From Polaribacter pacificus (lineage in GTDB: Bacteria; Bacteroidota; Bacteroidia; Flavobacteriales; Flavobacteriaceae): DNA of 64,000 bases. The stretch spans positions 744,001-808,000 of the forward strand of contig NZ_CP150664.1 of assembly GCF_038024035.1 (NCBI RefSeq). Direction: 5' to 3'. The position numbers and the translations under genes are program-made. Positions 7,108 through 14,898 of the stretch are shown here, piece after piece. Position 1 is the first letter of the stretch; every line of letters starts with the position of its first letter. The notes below the pieces were generated by a model that did not search any database, was not told the origin of the DNA, and worked only from the letters and a program-made list of their open reading frames with translations.

Positions 7108-8391
7108 CTAAGATTGAAGCGCCGTTTTGTAGGTGTTAATGGCACGTTCTCTGGCTATTTTGTGATCTACCATTGGTAAAGCATAGTCTAAGGTGTCAAA
7201 TTCAGAAACCCAACGACGGATGTAGCGCGCGTCTTTATCAAATTTCTGCTGCTGTGCTGTTGGATTAAAAACTCTAAAATAAGGTGCTGCATCACAACCC
7301 GTCCCTGCGGCCCACTGCCAATTACCATTGTTAGCAGACAAATCATAATCCAATAATTTTTTGGCAAAATAGGCTTCTCCCCAACGCCAATCAATTAACA
7401 AATGCTTGCACAAAAAACCTGCTGTAATCATGCGAACCCTATTGTGCATATACCCTGTGGTATTTAATTGTCGCATTCCTGCATCAACCATTGGATAGCC
7501 TGTGTTTCCTGTGCACCAGCGTTCAAATTCTTGTTCATTATTACGCCAAGGAACTGCATCGTATTTCTGCTTAAAATTTTGGGTGACAACCTTAGGAAAG
7601 TGATAAAGAATTTGCATAAAGAACTCTCGCCAAATTAATTCAATTAAAAAAGTAGCATTGCTAGCCAAAGCCTTCTTAACCATACTTCTTGAGCTAAGTA
7701 ATCCAAATCGAAGATGAGGTGATAAATAAGTTGTTTTGTCATCAAATGGAGCATCTCTAATTTGATCATACACATTTAAATACTCCAAATTATAAGGCTT
7801 CACTTTAATCGTACTTAGGGTAAAGCCAAGCGAGTTTAAAGTAGGAAAAGCAGCATAAAACTGATAAAAACTTCCATGCTTCTGATCAACATCATACTGT
7901 TTAAGATCCTTATCTGGTTTTAGTTTTTTTAGCCATTTATTTTTATAAGGTGTAAATACAGTATAAGGAAGACCATCGTCTTTAACCACCTGATTGGTAT
8001 CAAAAATTACCTGATCCTTAAACGCTTGGACCAACACTTGTTTGCTTTCTAAAAACTTCTGTATTTGGGCATCTCGTTGTGTTGCATAGGGCTCATAATC
8101 GATATTGTAATAAAGTGCAGAAAAGGCATACTCCTCAAATAATTTAGCCCAAACATCAGAAGGGCTACCTTTTTTGATCAGGAGCGAAGACCCAAGACTT
8201 TTTAACTGTTGATCTAACTCTTTTAAGGTGTCATAAATAAACCCTATACGGGCATCATCTTTTGGCAACTCAGAAAGTATCTGATCATCAAAAATAAAAA
8301 CAGGAACAACCTCTGCATTCTCAATCAGTGCGTGAAACAAAGCCACATTGTCTTGAAGGCGCAAATCTCGTCGAAACCAAAAAAACACCAT
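7108..8391 (-). CDS. phrB: deoxyribodipyrimidine photolyase (class I CPD type)
   Basis: Light-driven repair of cyclobutane pyrimidine dimers using FADH-. It has 427 aa, somewhat shorter than E. coli PhrB. The N-terminal antenna domain begins F-F-W-F-R-R-D-L-R-L. The C-terminal FAD domain shows W-R-E-F-F, G-N-T-G-Y-P-M-V-D-A-G-M-R-Q-L, M-H-N-R-V-R-M and N-N-G-N-W-Q-W-A-A-G-T-G-C-D, then P-Y-F-R-V-F-N-P. These are canonical class I photolyase motifs. A signalling cryptochrome cannot be fully excluded from sequence. It is the last gene of the carotenoid operon and overlaps the SRPBCC gene by 1 nt, so it is probably light-induced with the rest. Confidence 0.93.
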   Translation of the reverse strand: MVFFWFRRDLRLQDNVALFHALIENAEVVPVFIFDDQILSELPKDDARIGFIYDTLKELDQQLKSLGSSLLIKKGSPSDVWAKLFEEYAFSALYYNIDYEPYATQRDAQIQKFLESKQVLVQAFKDQVIFDTNQVVKDDGLPYTVFTPYKNKWLKKLKPDKDLKQYDVDQKHGSFYQFYAAFPTLNSLGFTLSTIKVKPYNLEYLNVYDQIRDAPFDDKTTYLSPHLRFGLLSSRSMVKKALASNATFLIELIWREFFMQILYHFPKVVTQNFKQKYDAVPWRNNEQEFERWCTGNTGYPMVDAGMRQLNTTGYMHNRVRMITAGFLCKHLLIDWRWGEAYFAKKLLDYDLSANNGNWQWAAGTGCDAAPYFRVFNPTAQQQKFDKDARYIRRWVSEFDTLDYALPMVDHKIARERAINTYKTALQS

Positions 8392-8870
8392 TAGTAAAAG
8401 AGTTTATCTAATGTTTTTTTTCTGTAACTAAAAATCTCCGTTAATTGTGATTTTATAAACAAACTCTGAGCAATGGCTCCCAAAAAACCAAAAGGGATTT
8501 TATAAGAAATTTTATCTTTCATCAAGGTGTTTCCGTTGGCAAGGCTTTCAAAAAAATGCTCATGATGCCACATTTTATAAGGTCCGAAACGCTGTTCATC
8601 AATAAAAAACTCCTGCTCTTTTACTGAGGTTATTTCTGTTACCCAATTGGTTTTTACCCCTAAAAAAGGAACAACTTTATAGGTGATAATTTGCCCTTGA
8701 TATGCAGGCCTATCAACCTTAGAGCTAATCTTAAATTGCATTTTAGGAGGCGTGATTTCTGTTAGGTTCTCTGGCGATGAAAAATAATCCCAGGCCTTTT
8801 CTATAGAAATAGGCAGTTCTTGCTGGGCTTCTAAGGTGTAAATACCTGAATGCTTTCTAAACGTGATCAT
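8391..8870 (-). CDS. SRPBCC (START-like) family protein
   Basis: A 159-aa single-domain SRPBCC protein. It opens with L-E-A-Q-Q-E-L-P-I-S-I-E-K-A-W-D-Y-F-S-S-P-E-N, typical of the polyketide-cyclase/START fold, with T-P-P-K-M near 41-44 and a W-x-T-E-I strand near 75. The fold forms a hydrophobic cavity for lipids or other small ligands. The ligand here is unknown. Relatives are often annotated as cell-division inhibitors without evidence. It overlaps the glutathione peroxidase gene by 4 nt (ATGA) and the photolyase gene by 1 nt, so it is certainly part of the light operon. Confidence 0.86.
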   Translation of the reverse strand: MITFRKHSGIYTLEAQQELPISIEKAWDYFSSPENLTEITPPKMQFKISSKVDRPAYQGQIITYKVVPFLGVKTNWVTEITSVKEQEFFIDEQRFGPYKMWHHEHFFESLANGNTLMKDKISYKIPFGFLGAIAQSLFIKSQLTEIFSYRKKTLDKLFY

Positions 8871-9412
8871 TTAGTTGCCAGGTGTTTGGTTATTTTTTTA
8901 CTCATCGGCTTGGTAATAGAAAAGTAATAATCTATTAACTGTCCTTGCTCATCGACCAAATACTTTTGAAAGTTCCATTTTACTGAAGAATTTTTAACTC
9001 CATTAAGCTCTTTGTTGGTTAGCCATTGATACAAAGGATGCTGATCAGCACCTTTTACATCAACTTTTTCTGTCAGCAAAAAAGTAACTCCATAATTAGT
9101 GCTGCAAAAAGACTGTATTTGAGCTAAAGTCCCTGGCTCCTGCCCTCCAAATTGATTACAAGGAACTCCTACTATCATCAAGTTCTCTTTATATGTATCA
9201 TATAACTCTTGCAAGCCTTCATACTGTGGGGTAAAACCACATTCAGAAGCTACATTAACAAAAAGTATTTTCTTTCCTTTAAATTGCTTAAAGTCTATCT
9301 CTTTCTCATCTGCTCCTTTAATTTTAATATCATAAAGTGCTGTTTTCATAGTTTGTGCATTTAGTATTCCTGTAAATAAAAAAGTGTAAAAAATAATTGT
9401 TAGCTGTTTCAT
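8867..9412 (-). CDS. glutathione peroxidase family protein, exported
   Basis: Reduces hydroperoxides. It is a Cys-type enzyme with 181 aa. The peroxidatic Cys lies in N-V-A-S-E-C-G-F-T, the Gln in F-G-G-Q-E-P-G, and the Trp/Asn pair in K-W-N-F-Q-K-Y-L-V, so the catalytic tetrad is intact. No selenocysteine is used. A hydrophobic leader ending near L-N-A-Q (residue about 20) suggests export, and a thioredoxin-like reductant is more likely than glutathione in this phylum. It is 8 bp from tspO and overlaps the next gene by 4 nt. Peroxide detoxification fits a photo-oxidative stress operon. Confidence 0.92.
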   Translation of the reverse strand: MKQLTIIFYTFLFTGILNAQTMKTALYDIKIKGADEKEIDFKQFKGKKILFVNVASECGFTPQYEGLQELYDTYKENLMIVGVPCNQFGGQEPGTLAQIQSFCSTNYGVTFLLTEKVDVKGADQHPLYQWLTNKELNGVKNSSVKWNFQKYLVDEQGQLIDYYFSITKPMSKKITKHLATK

Positions 9413-9420
9413 AGTGTTTG

Positions 9421-9891
9421 TTAATTATAGAGTACGATATATACATTTAAGCTCGTTGCAATGGTCAACCAAATTAAATAAGGTGCGATTAATAAGGTTT
9501 GGTAACGGAGTCTTTTTAAATAGTTAAAAGTAAAAAAGCCAACAAGCAGCCAGAGCGCAATGATCACTATCAAACCTATGGATGTTTCCTGTTGATTAAA
9601 AAAGGCATAATTCCAAGCGACATTTAAAACCCATTGAAATCCGTATAACAAAATCAATTTGGTATTTAACCACTTAAACTGAAAGCTCAATTGCATCATA
9701 TAAAAGGAAAAAGCAACCATAATACTTGTCCATGCAGCTCCAAAAAACCAGCCCGCAGGTGTCCAAGGTGCTTTCTCTAGAGCTAAGTACCAAGGGTCTT
9801 GAGGTCCGTTTTTCATTAACATTGTTCCAATCCACAAGGCCAAAAAATTGAAAATTAAAAAAAGAACAAATCGACTAGCTTTTTTCTCCAT
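9421..9891 (-). CDS. tspO: TspO/MBR family protein (tryptophan-rich sensory protein)
   Basis: A five-helix membrane protein of 156 aa. Family signatures visible include W-Y-L-A-L-E-K-A-P-W-T-P-A-G-W-F-F-G near 33-50 and W-V-L-N-V-A-W-N-Y-A-F-F near 85-97. TspO binds porphyrins and other tetrapyrroles, and in Rhodobacter it modulates pigment gene expression in response to oxygen and light. It overlaps the lycopene cyclase gene by 17 nt, so it is translationally coupled to carotenoid synthesis. A role in tetrapyrrole-linked photo-oxidative stress is the likely reading, by analogy only. Confidence 0.92.
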   Translation of the reverse strand: MEKKASRFVLFLIFNFLALWIGTMLMKNGPQDPWYLALEKAPWTPAGWFFGAAWTSIMVAFSFYMMQLSFQFKWLNTKLILLYGFQWVLNVAWNYAFFNQQETSIGLIVIIALWLLVGFFTFNYLKRLRYQTLLIAPYLIWLTIATSLNVYIVLYN

Positions 9892-10579
9892 GGTATTTTC
9901 TTTTTAAATGATTAAAAATCAACTGAGATGAAAACAACAGGGTAAAGGCATAAAAAATATCTTCAAAGGGAATGGTAAAAATTCTAAACCCAAGGTTTTC
10001 TTCATTATTGTACCAGACCACAGGTTCATCTATAAAACTACCGGTAAGAATTCCATTGACAAGAAAAAAAGGAATTAACAGCACCAAAAAAATAGGGTAA
10101 AAACTCTGTAAAGCCTCTTGATATTTATATAAAGCAAGTAAAATTAGCAGTATAAAAACAATAAAATTTACAGTGCTATACCATTTACCAAAATTGAACA
10201 AAAGTAAATAAGCTATCAAAAACAATAAAAACAAACTAATCAATACCACAAGTCCTTTTGAAATTTTAAATTTTGGATATAAATACTTCAAAACCTCTGA
10301 GGTAAACAAACAAGCATACGGAATGCATATAAAAAACAACCACTCACCTACCGGCATTCCCCAATACGTTTTAGGCAGGTGATAGGTTGTATTAAATCCC
10401 CAAATACCATAATGCGTAAAAAGAGCATCCCAAATTAAAAATGGAATGGCTACCAACACAATGCTGGCAAAGGCTATTTTAGCATATTGAATAAAGTGAA
10501 ACTTTTTTTCAAAAATGCTATACAGCATGGGTATAAAAATGCTACCAAGTGTAAGACTGAGGTATAAATACTGACTCAT
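9875..10579 (-). CDS. crtYcd: lycopene beta-cyclase, CrtYcd/CarR-type membrane protein
   Basis: Converts lycopene to beta-carotene by cyclising both ends. The 234-aa polypeptide is a string of about seven hydrophobic helices. The two lycopene-cyclase-domain halves each have a characteristic motif: P-F-L-I-W-D-A-L-F-T with W-G-F-N and P-x-x-E-W-L-F-F-I in the first half, and a second E-x-x-x-Y-A-F-T-L-L-F near the C-terminus. This is the fused form of the two-subunit bacterial enzyme, unrelated to the flavin-binding CrtY. It is immediately adjacent to crtZ with no intergenic gap and overlaps tspO. Confidence 0.9.
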   Translation of the reverse strand: MSQYLYLSLTLGSIFIPMLYSIFEKKFHFIQYAKIAFASIVLVAIPFLIWDALFTHYGIWGFNTTYHLPKTYWGMPVGEWLFFICIPYACLFTSEVLKYLYPKFKISKGLVVLISLFLLFLIAYLLLFNFGKWYSTVNFIVFILLILLALYKYQEALQSFYPIFLVLLIPFFLVNGILTGSFIDEPVVWYNNEENLGFRIFTIPFEDIFYAFTLLFSSQLIFNHLKRKYHGEKS

Positions 10580-11026
10580 TTATTGCACTTTTTTAAAATA
10601 TTTTAAAGGCACAAACAGCATCCCAAAACATTCTCCGTCAGGTTTCCCTAGATGCTTGTGATGAATTTTATGTGCTTTGCGCAAGCCTTTTAAATATTGA
10701 TTATTTGTATTTTTAAACCACTTAAATCTTCGATGGATTAACACATCGTGTACTAAAAAATAAGCGATTCCATAGAACAGAATCCCTAAACCTATAAAAA
10801 ACAACACATTTAACTCTGGTCGAATTCCAAAGTAAAAAAGCAGGATACTCGGTACTGCAAAAACAACAAAAAAAGCGTCATTTTTTTCAAAAACATGTGG
10901 ATAGCCAGGCTGATGATGATCTTCATGTAAGAACCAACCAAAGCCATGCATGATGTATTTATGAGTACACCAAGTAATCCCTTCCATGAGTAAAAACGTT
11001 AACAGTGTAGTGAGTGCAAAATTCAT
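10580..11026 (-). CDS. crtZ: beta-carotene hydroxylase
   Basis: A di-iron fatty-acid-hydroxylase-superfamily membrane enzyme of 148 aa that adds 3- and 3'-hydroxyls to beta-carotene, giving zeaxanthin. The histidine clusters are all present: H-K-Y-I-M-H near 22-27, H-E-D-H-H near 34-38, H-D-V-L-I-H near 93-98 and H-K-I-H-H near 118-122. It overlaps the crtB stop by 1 nt and abuts crtYcd. With crtB, crtI and crtYcd the pathway from GGPP to zeaxanthin is complete. The GGPP synthase itself is not in this window. Confidence 0.94.
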   Translation of the reverse strand: MNFALTTLLTFLLMEGITWCTHKYIMHGFGWFLHEDHHQPGYPHVFEKNDAFFVVFAVPSILLFYFGIRPELNVLFFIGLGILFYGIAYFLVHDVLIHRRFKWFKNTNNQYLKGLRKAHKIHHKHLGKPDGECFGMLFVPLKYFKKVQ

Positions 11027-11868
11027 TAGATGATATTTAATTTGTATTTCACATAACTTCTAGCCAATAAGTTTATTTTCATTGGGTTTGAAACCCTGAT
11101 TCTCGTTTCTAAAATTTTTGACGATGGCGTGTTTTTTAACTTTTTAAGAAGCTTTTTATAATATCGATATGCTATGTACACACCAAATTTAGCTTCTATT
11201 GGCAGTTTCAATATACCATTTTTAAAAGCAATTTCAAAATCATTTTCTATATCTTGAATAATGCTATTCTTAGATGCATCGCTCAATGATTTAAAATCAA
11301 CCATCGGAAAATACGATCTGTTTAACAGCTCTACATCATCTTTAAGATCTCTTAAAAAATTAACTTTTTGAAAAGCAGATCCCAAATGCATGGCTGCATC
11401 TTTTAATTCATCGTATTTTGATTGGTCACCACCTACAAAAATCTTTAAACAAATTAAACCCACAACGTCTGCTGATCCATAGATATAAGCATCGTATTCT
11501 TCTTTGGTTGCATAATTGTTTTTATGCAGGTCAAATTTCATACTCTTTAAAAAGGACTGAATCAACTCATCAGGAATATCATAGGCTTTGACCGTTTGCT
11601 GAAAAGCATTAAGAATTGGGTTTAAGCTAATTCCGTCTTTTTTTGCTCTGTAATAATCCTCTTCAAACAATCGCAGCAGCGTTTCTTTATCATAATCATG
11701 AAAAGAATCGACAATTTCATCCGCCAAACGAACAAAACCATACACATTATAGATGTCTTTTCTAATTTTAGGAGACAACATGTTCACGGCCAATGAAAAT
11801 GAAGTGCTGTAACTTTTGGTCACCAACCTACTACAGTTGAATGAAACCTCATCGAATATTTGTTTCAT
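11026..11868 (-). CDS. crtB: phytoene synthase
   Basis: Condenses two geranylgeranyl diphosphates to phytoene, the first committed carotenoid step. The 280-aa protein shows both Asp-rich substrate-Mg motifs, R-L-A-D-E-I-V-D near 47-54 and N-F-L-R-D-L-K-D-D near 170-178, and the N-terminal S-Y-S-T-S-F stretch typical of squalene/phytoene synthases. Its start overlaps the crtI stop by 4 nt and its end overlaps crtZ by 1 nt. No anomalies seen. Confidence 0.95.
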   Translation of the reverse strand: MKQIFDEVSFNCSRLVTKSYSTSFSLAVNMLSPKIRKDIYNVYGFVRLADEIVDSFHDYDKETLLRLFEEDYYRAKKDGISLNPILNAFQQTVKAYDIPDELIQSFLKSMKFDLHKNNYATKEEYDAYIYGSADVVGLICLKIFVGGDQSKYDELKDAAMHLGSAFQKVNFLRDLKDDVELLNRSYFPMVDFKSLSDASKNSIIQDIENDFEIAFKNGILKLPIEAKFGVYIAYRYYKKLLKKLKNTPSSKILETRIRVSNPMKINLLARSYVKYKLNII

Positions 11869-13334
11869 TTTAAAGCTGTTTTAAAAATTAAATCGGATGC
11901 TATTTTACCTGAAATTAAGGCAGGTGGTACACCCGGACCAGGAACCGTTAGTTGCCCTGTAAAAAATAAATTCTTCACTTTTTTGCTTTTAATTTTTGGT
12001 CTTAAAAAAGCAGTCTGAGTTAAAATATTCGCCAGACCATAGGCGTTTCCTTTATATGAATTATAGTCTTTTTCAAAATCATTGACGCAGAAAGATTCTT
12101 TAAACAATATGCTATCTTTTACATCTTGACCTGTTAATTTCTCCAATCGGTTAATTATAAGATTAAAATACTGCTCTCTTAATTCTGGAGTATCCTCTAA
12201 ACCTGGAGCTAAAGGAATAAGAAATGTTGCGGCTTCTTTTCCTTTAGGTGCTAAAGTATCATCTGTGATACTAGAAAAACTAGCATAAAACAAAGGTTTT
12301 TCTGGCCAACTAGGCGTGTCGTAAATTGTCACCGCATGCGCATCAAAATCTGTATCAAAAAACAAGGTATGATGACATACATTGCTAAGCTTTTTATCCA
12401 GACCTACATAAAACAACAAAGAAGATGGAGCAAACACCTTACTCTCCCAATACGACTCTGAGTATTGTCTAAATTTTTTAGGCAACAAAGTTTCTGTATG
12501 ATGGTAATCAGCTCCACTTAAAACCAGATTTGCTTCTAGTTTTTCGCCATTCACAACTACCCCTTCAATAGCTCCTTGATCATTTACACAAAGTTCGTCT
12601 ACACTAGCATTGGTTTTAAATTGAACACCTAGACTGGTAGCTAAGGTAGTCATTGCTTCTATTACCTTATACATCCCTCCTTTGGGATGCCAAGTACCCA
12701 AACCAAAATCTGCGTAATTCATAAAATTATAAAAGGCAGGTGTATTGCTTGGTTTTGCTCCAAGAAAGAGTACAGGAAATTCCAATATCTGAATTAATTT
12801 ATCACTCTTTATATGCTTTCTAACTTGCTTTCTAATTGTTGAGAAAAATTGAGAAACTCTACTAATGGTATCAGTAGTTACCAACTCTAAAGGAGACACT
12901 CCCGGACGGTAAACGAGTTCTTTTATGGCAGCATTATAATTAAACTTTGCTGCAGCTAAAAAATCTTTTAAATGCTTAGAGCTCCCTTTTTCTTCTTTTT
13001 CAAACAGTGCGTAAATCTCTTCCAACTCACCAGAAATGGTTAGTGAATCTAAGACATCAAAATATACTTGATATGCTGGATTTAACCTTTCTAATTGGTA
13101 ATAATCTGCTGGTTTTTTGTCAAAATCTGCAAAGAATCTTTCGAAAACATCTGGCATCCAATACCAGGTTGGACCAATATCAAAGGTAAAACCTTCTTTT
13201 TTTAACTGTCTAGCACGACCTCCAAGGGTGCTGTTTTTTTCTAGTACAATAACTTCATACCCTGCTTTGGCCAAATAGCACGATGCAGATAGCGAAGAAA
13301 ACCCAGAACCGATGATGTAAATTTTATTTTTCAT
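11865..13334 (-). CDS. crtI: phytoene desaturase (lycopene-forming)
   Basis: A FAD-dependent desaturase that converts phytoene to lycopene. An N-terminal dinucleotide-binding motif I-I-G-S-G-F-S-S-L follows the start directly, then V-L-E-K and G-G-R-A. The C-terminal CrtI signature F-F-T-G-Q-L-T-V-P-G-P-G-V-P-P is present. I start it at the ATG at 13334 (M-K-N-K-I-Y) and not 11 codons earlier, because this puts the FAD motif right at the N-terminus and the extension has no family support. It follows carH by 54 bp, with a possible promoter of its own, and overlaps crtB by 4 nt. Confidence 0.95.
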   Translation of the reverse strand: MKNKIYIIGSGFSSLSASCYLAKAGYEVIVLEKNSTLGGRARQLKKEGFTFDIGPTWYWMPDVFERFFADFDKKPADYYQLERLNPAYQVYFDVLDSLTISGELEEIYALFEKEEKGSSKHLKDFLAAAKFNYNAAIKELVYRPGVSPLELVTTDTISRVSQFFSTIRKQVRKHIKSDKLIQILEFPVLFLGAKPSNTPAFYNFMNYADFGLGTWHPKGGMYKVIEAMTTLATSLGVQFKTNASVDELCVNDQGAIEGVVVNGEKLEANLVLSGADYHHTETLLPKKFRQYSESYWESKVFAPSSLLFYVGLDKKLSNVCHHTLFFDTDFDAHAVTIYDTPSWPEKPLFYASFSSITDDTLAPKGKEAATFLIPLAPGLEDTPELREQYFNLIINRLEKLTGQDVKDSILFKESFCVNDFEKDYNSYKGNAYGLANILTQTAFLRPKIKSKKVKNLFFTGQLTVPGPGVPPALISGKIASDLIFKTALK

Positions 13335-13343
13335 TTTGTTCAA

Positions 13344-13351
13344 CAAATATA
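13344..13351 (-). promoter_or_regulatory. candidate internal promoter before crtI
   Basis: TATATTTG on the minus strand is an exact TAnnTTTG match, only 9 bp before the chosen crtI ATG. A transcript from here would be almost leaderless. No clear -33 element is present. It would let the crt genes be expressed apart from the regulator, but the short leader makes this uncertain. Confidence 0.33.
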
Positions 13352-13388
13352 CAATATAATTAAACAAAAAAATACTATTTAAAAAAAA

Positions 13389-14279
13389 TTATAGTTCTTT
13401 TAGCAAATCTAAAAGACCATCATAAAACTTAAATGGGTATTTTTCTTTATTATAACCAACTACCTTAAATCCAAAAATCCAATACTCGTGTGAACTGTTA
13501 GATAGAAGCTTTTGCATGCCATCTAAATAAGTCTCAAACTGATTGTGCATAGGCACAACTGTAAATGAAGATACAAAATTAACTTGAGAATCAATTTCTA
13601 ATAAGCTCTCAATATTATCCATTGGAATGCTTTGCCCTAAGTACACTACCTTATGGCCTCTTAACAACAACTCATAATACAAAAACAATAAGCCCAATTC
13701 ATGAATCTCGCCTTCTGGCAAAAACAACACGAAGGTTTTTGATGTATCTGTTGGTGAATTCTGCTGTAATCGCTCAATATTTATATGAATTTTCTGAGCA
13801 ATCAAATTTGACGCAAAATGCTCATTTGCAGGGTTTATAGTTTGTGTTTGCCATAAAAAACCGATATGATTTAAAAAAGGGATAAAGACATTTTTAAAAA
13901 CATCACCAAAGGTCTTATTGAGCAACAATTGATTGTAAGTCTTATTAAACAAAACCGCATCAAAACTAAACATCGAAATCTTTAGTGCATTTACCGCATT
14001 ATCGTTAATCGCCTTAGCATTAACATATTCTCTAGCCAACAAAACGATGGCTTCATTTGACAAACTAGCTACTTTTGAAATTTTGTGCCCTTGCTCTATT
14101 AAAAAAACAACATTGAGTAATTTTTGTAAATTCTCAAGATCGTAAAACCTGATATTACCATCCGTTCTTTCTGGATGTAACAAACTATATCGCTTTTCCC
14201 AAATTCTAATGGTATGCGCTTTGATCCCTGATAAATTTTCAAGGTCCTTAATCGTAAACTCAGATTTAATATTGTTCAA
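13389..14279 (-). CDS. CarH/LitR-like MerR regulator with B12-binding domain
   Basis: A probable light-sensing repressor. An N-terminal MerR helix-turn-helix (F-T-I-K-D-L, H-T-I-R-I-W-E-K-R-Y) is followed by a helical B12-binding-2 module with the W-x9-E-H signature (W143, E153, H154) and a B12-binding domain with E-x-H-x-x-G (H193, the expected lower axial cobalt ligand). In CarH these residues hold adenosylcobalamin, and light releases DNA. The frame extends to a TTG at 14303, but a -7 element (14301-14308) overlaps that codon. I therefore prefer the TTG at 14279, giving M-N-N-I-K-S-E-F and 296 aa. It is the first gene of the carotenoid-photolyase operon. Confidence 0.88.
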   Translation of the reverse strand: MNNIKSEFTIKDLENLSGIKAHTIRIWEKRYSLLHPERTDGNIRFYDLENLQKLLNVVFLIEQGHKISKVASLSNEAIVLLAREYVNAKAINDNAVNALKISMFSFDAVLFNKTYNQLLLNKTFGDVFKNVFIPFLNHIGFLWQTQTINPANEHFASNLIAQKIHINIERLQQNSPTDTSKTFVLFLPEGEIHELGLLFLYYELLLRGHKVVYLGQSIPMDNIESLLEIDSQVNFVSSFTVVPMHNQFETYLDGMQKLLSNSSHEYWIFGFKVVGYNKEKYPFKFYDGLLDLLKEL

Positions 14280-14300
14280 CTTATATTGGTTTTGATTAAA

Positions 14301-14308
14301 CAAAGGTA
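14301..14308 (-). promoter_or_regulatory. carH -7 promoter element
   Basis: TACCTTTG on the minus strand matches TAnnTTTG exactly. Transcription would start near 14295, downstream of the TTG at 14303, which argues that translation begins at the TTG at 14279. No clear TTG/TTTG -33 box is found. Confidence 0.45.
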
Positions 14309-14334
14309 CGCATTTTCATTAAACATAAAAACTT

Positions 14335-14367
14335 TTTGACATATTTATGTAACAATCTGTATTTTTG
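14335..14367 (+). promoter_or_regulatory. ECF sigma gene promoter with embedded inverted repeat
   Basis: TTTG (14335-14338) is followed after 21 bp by TATTTTTG (14360-14367), a full Bacteroidetes housekeeping promoter. Between the two boxes is a perfect inverted repeat ACATA-TT-TATGT (14339-14350), the position where MerR-family proteins normally bind. There are also two TGTA steps 10 bp apart (14348 and 14358). It is a candidate operator for the divergent CarH-like regulator. Confidence 0.5.
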
Positions 14368-14401
14368 AGCTACTTATACTATTGAAACTAAACCAAACAA
14401 A

Positions 14402-14896
14402 GTGCAAAAAGAGTTAGAGCATAAATTTTTAGCAGATTTTGAGGAAAATCAAAATATTGTTCATAAGATATGCAGGATATACACAAATAACCAAGACGCA
14501 CACAATGATTTGTTTCAAGAAGTAACGATACAGCTTTGGAAGAATTACAAAAATTTTAGAGGTGACTCTAAATTTAGTACCTGGATGTATCGAGTGGCAT
14601 TAAACACCGCTATCTCTTTATACAGAAAAACAAAGAAAAGCATACAAACTCAAGACATTAGTGATTTTGAGTACAGGATAAAAGCTTCAGAGTATGATGA
14701 CACTGAAGAATTGCAATTAAAAGCGCTATATGGTGCGATTAGACAATTAAATGATATCGACAAGGCGTTAATTTTTTTATACTTAGAAGAAAAATCTTAT
14801 CGTGAAATATCAGACACTCTTGGGATTAGCGAAGTAAACGCAAGAGTTAAAATGAATAGAGCAAAAGACAAATTAAGACAAGTGTTAATCCCATAA
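14402..14896 (+). CDS. ECF-type RNA polymerase sigma factor
   Basis: A 164-aa sigma-70 family protein with region 2 (D-L-F-Q-E-V-T-I-Q-L-W and F-S-T-W-M-Y-R-V-A-L-N) and region 4 (Y-R-E-I-S-D-T-L-G-I-S-E-V-N-A-R-V-K-M-N-R-A). There is no region 1 or 3, so it is an ECF sigma. The start is a GTG at 14402, about 30 nt after the predicted transcription start. It is divergent from the CarH-like regulator and 2 bp upstream of a membrane-protein gene. By analogy with LitR/LitS of Streptomyces it may carry the light signal to promoters such as those of crt genes. That link is inferred. Confidence 0.9.
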   Translation: MQKELEHKFLADFEENQNIVHKICRIYTNNQDAHNDLFQEVTIQLWKNYKNFRGDSKFSTWMYRVALNTAISLYRKTKKSIQTQDISDFEYRIKASEYDDTEELQLKALYGAIRQLNDIDKALIFLYLEEKSYREISDTLGISEVNARVKMNRAKDKLRQVLIP

Positions 14897-14898
14897 AT

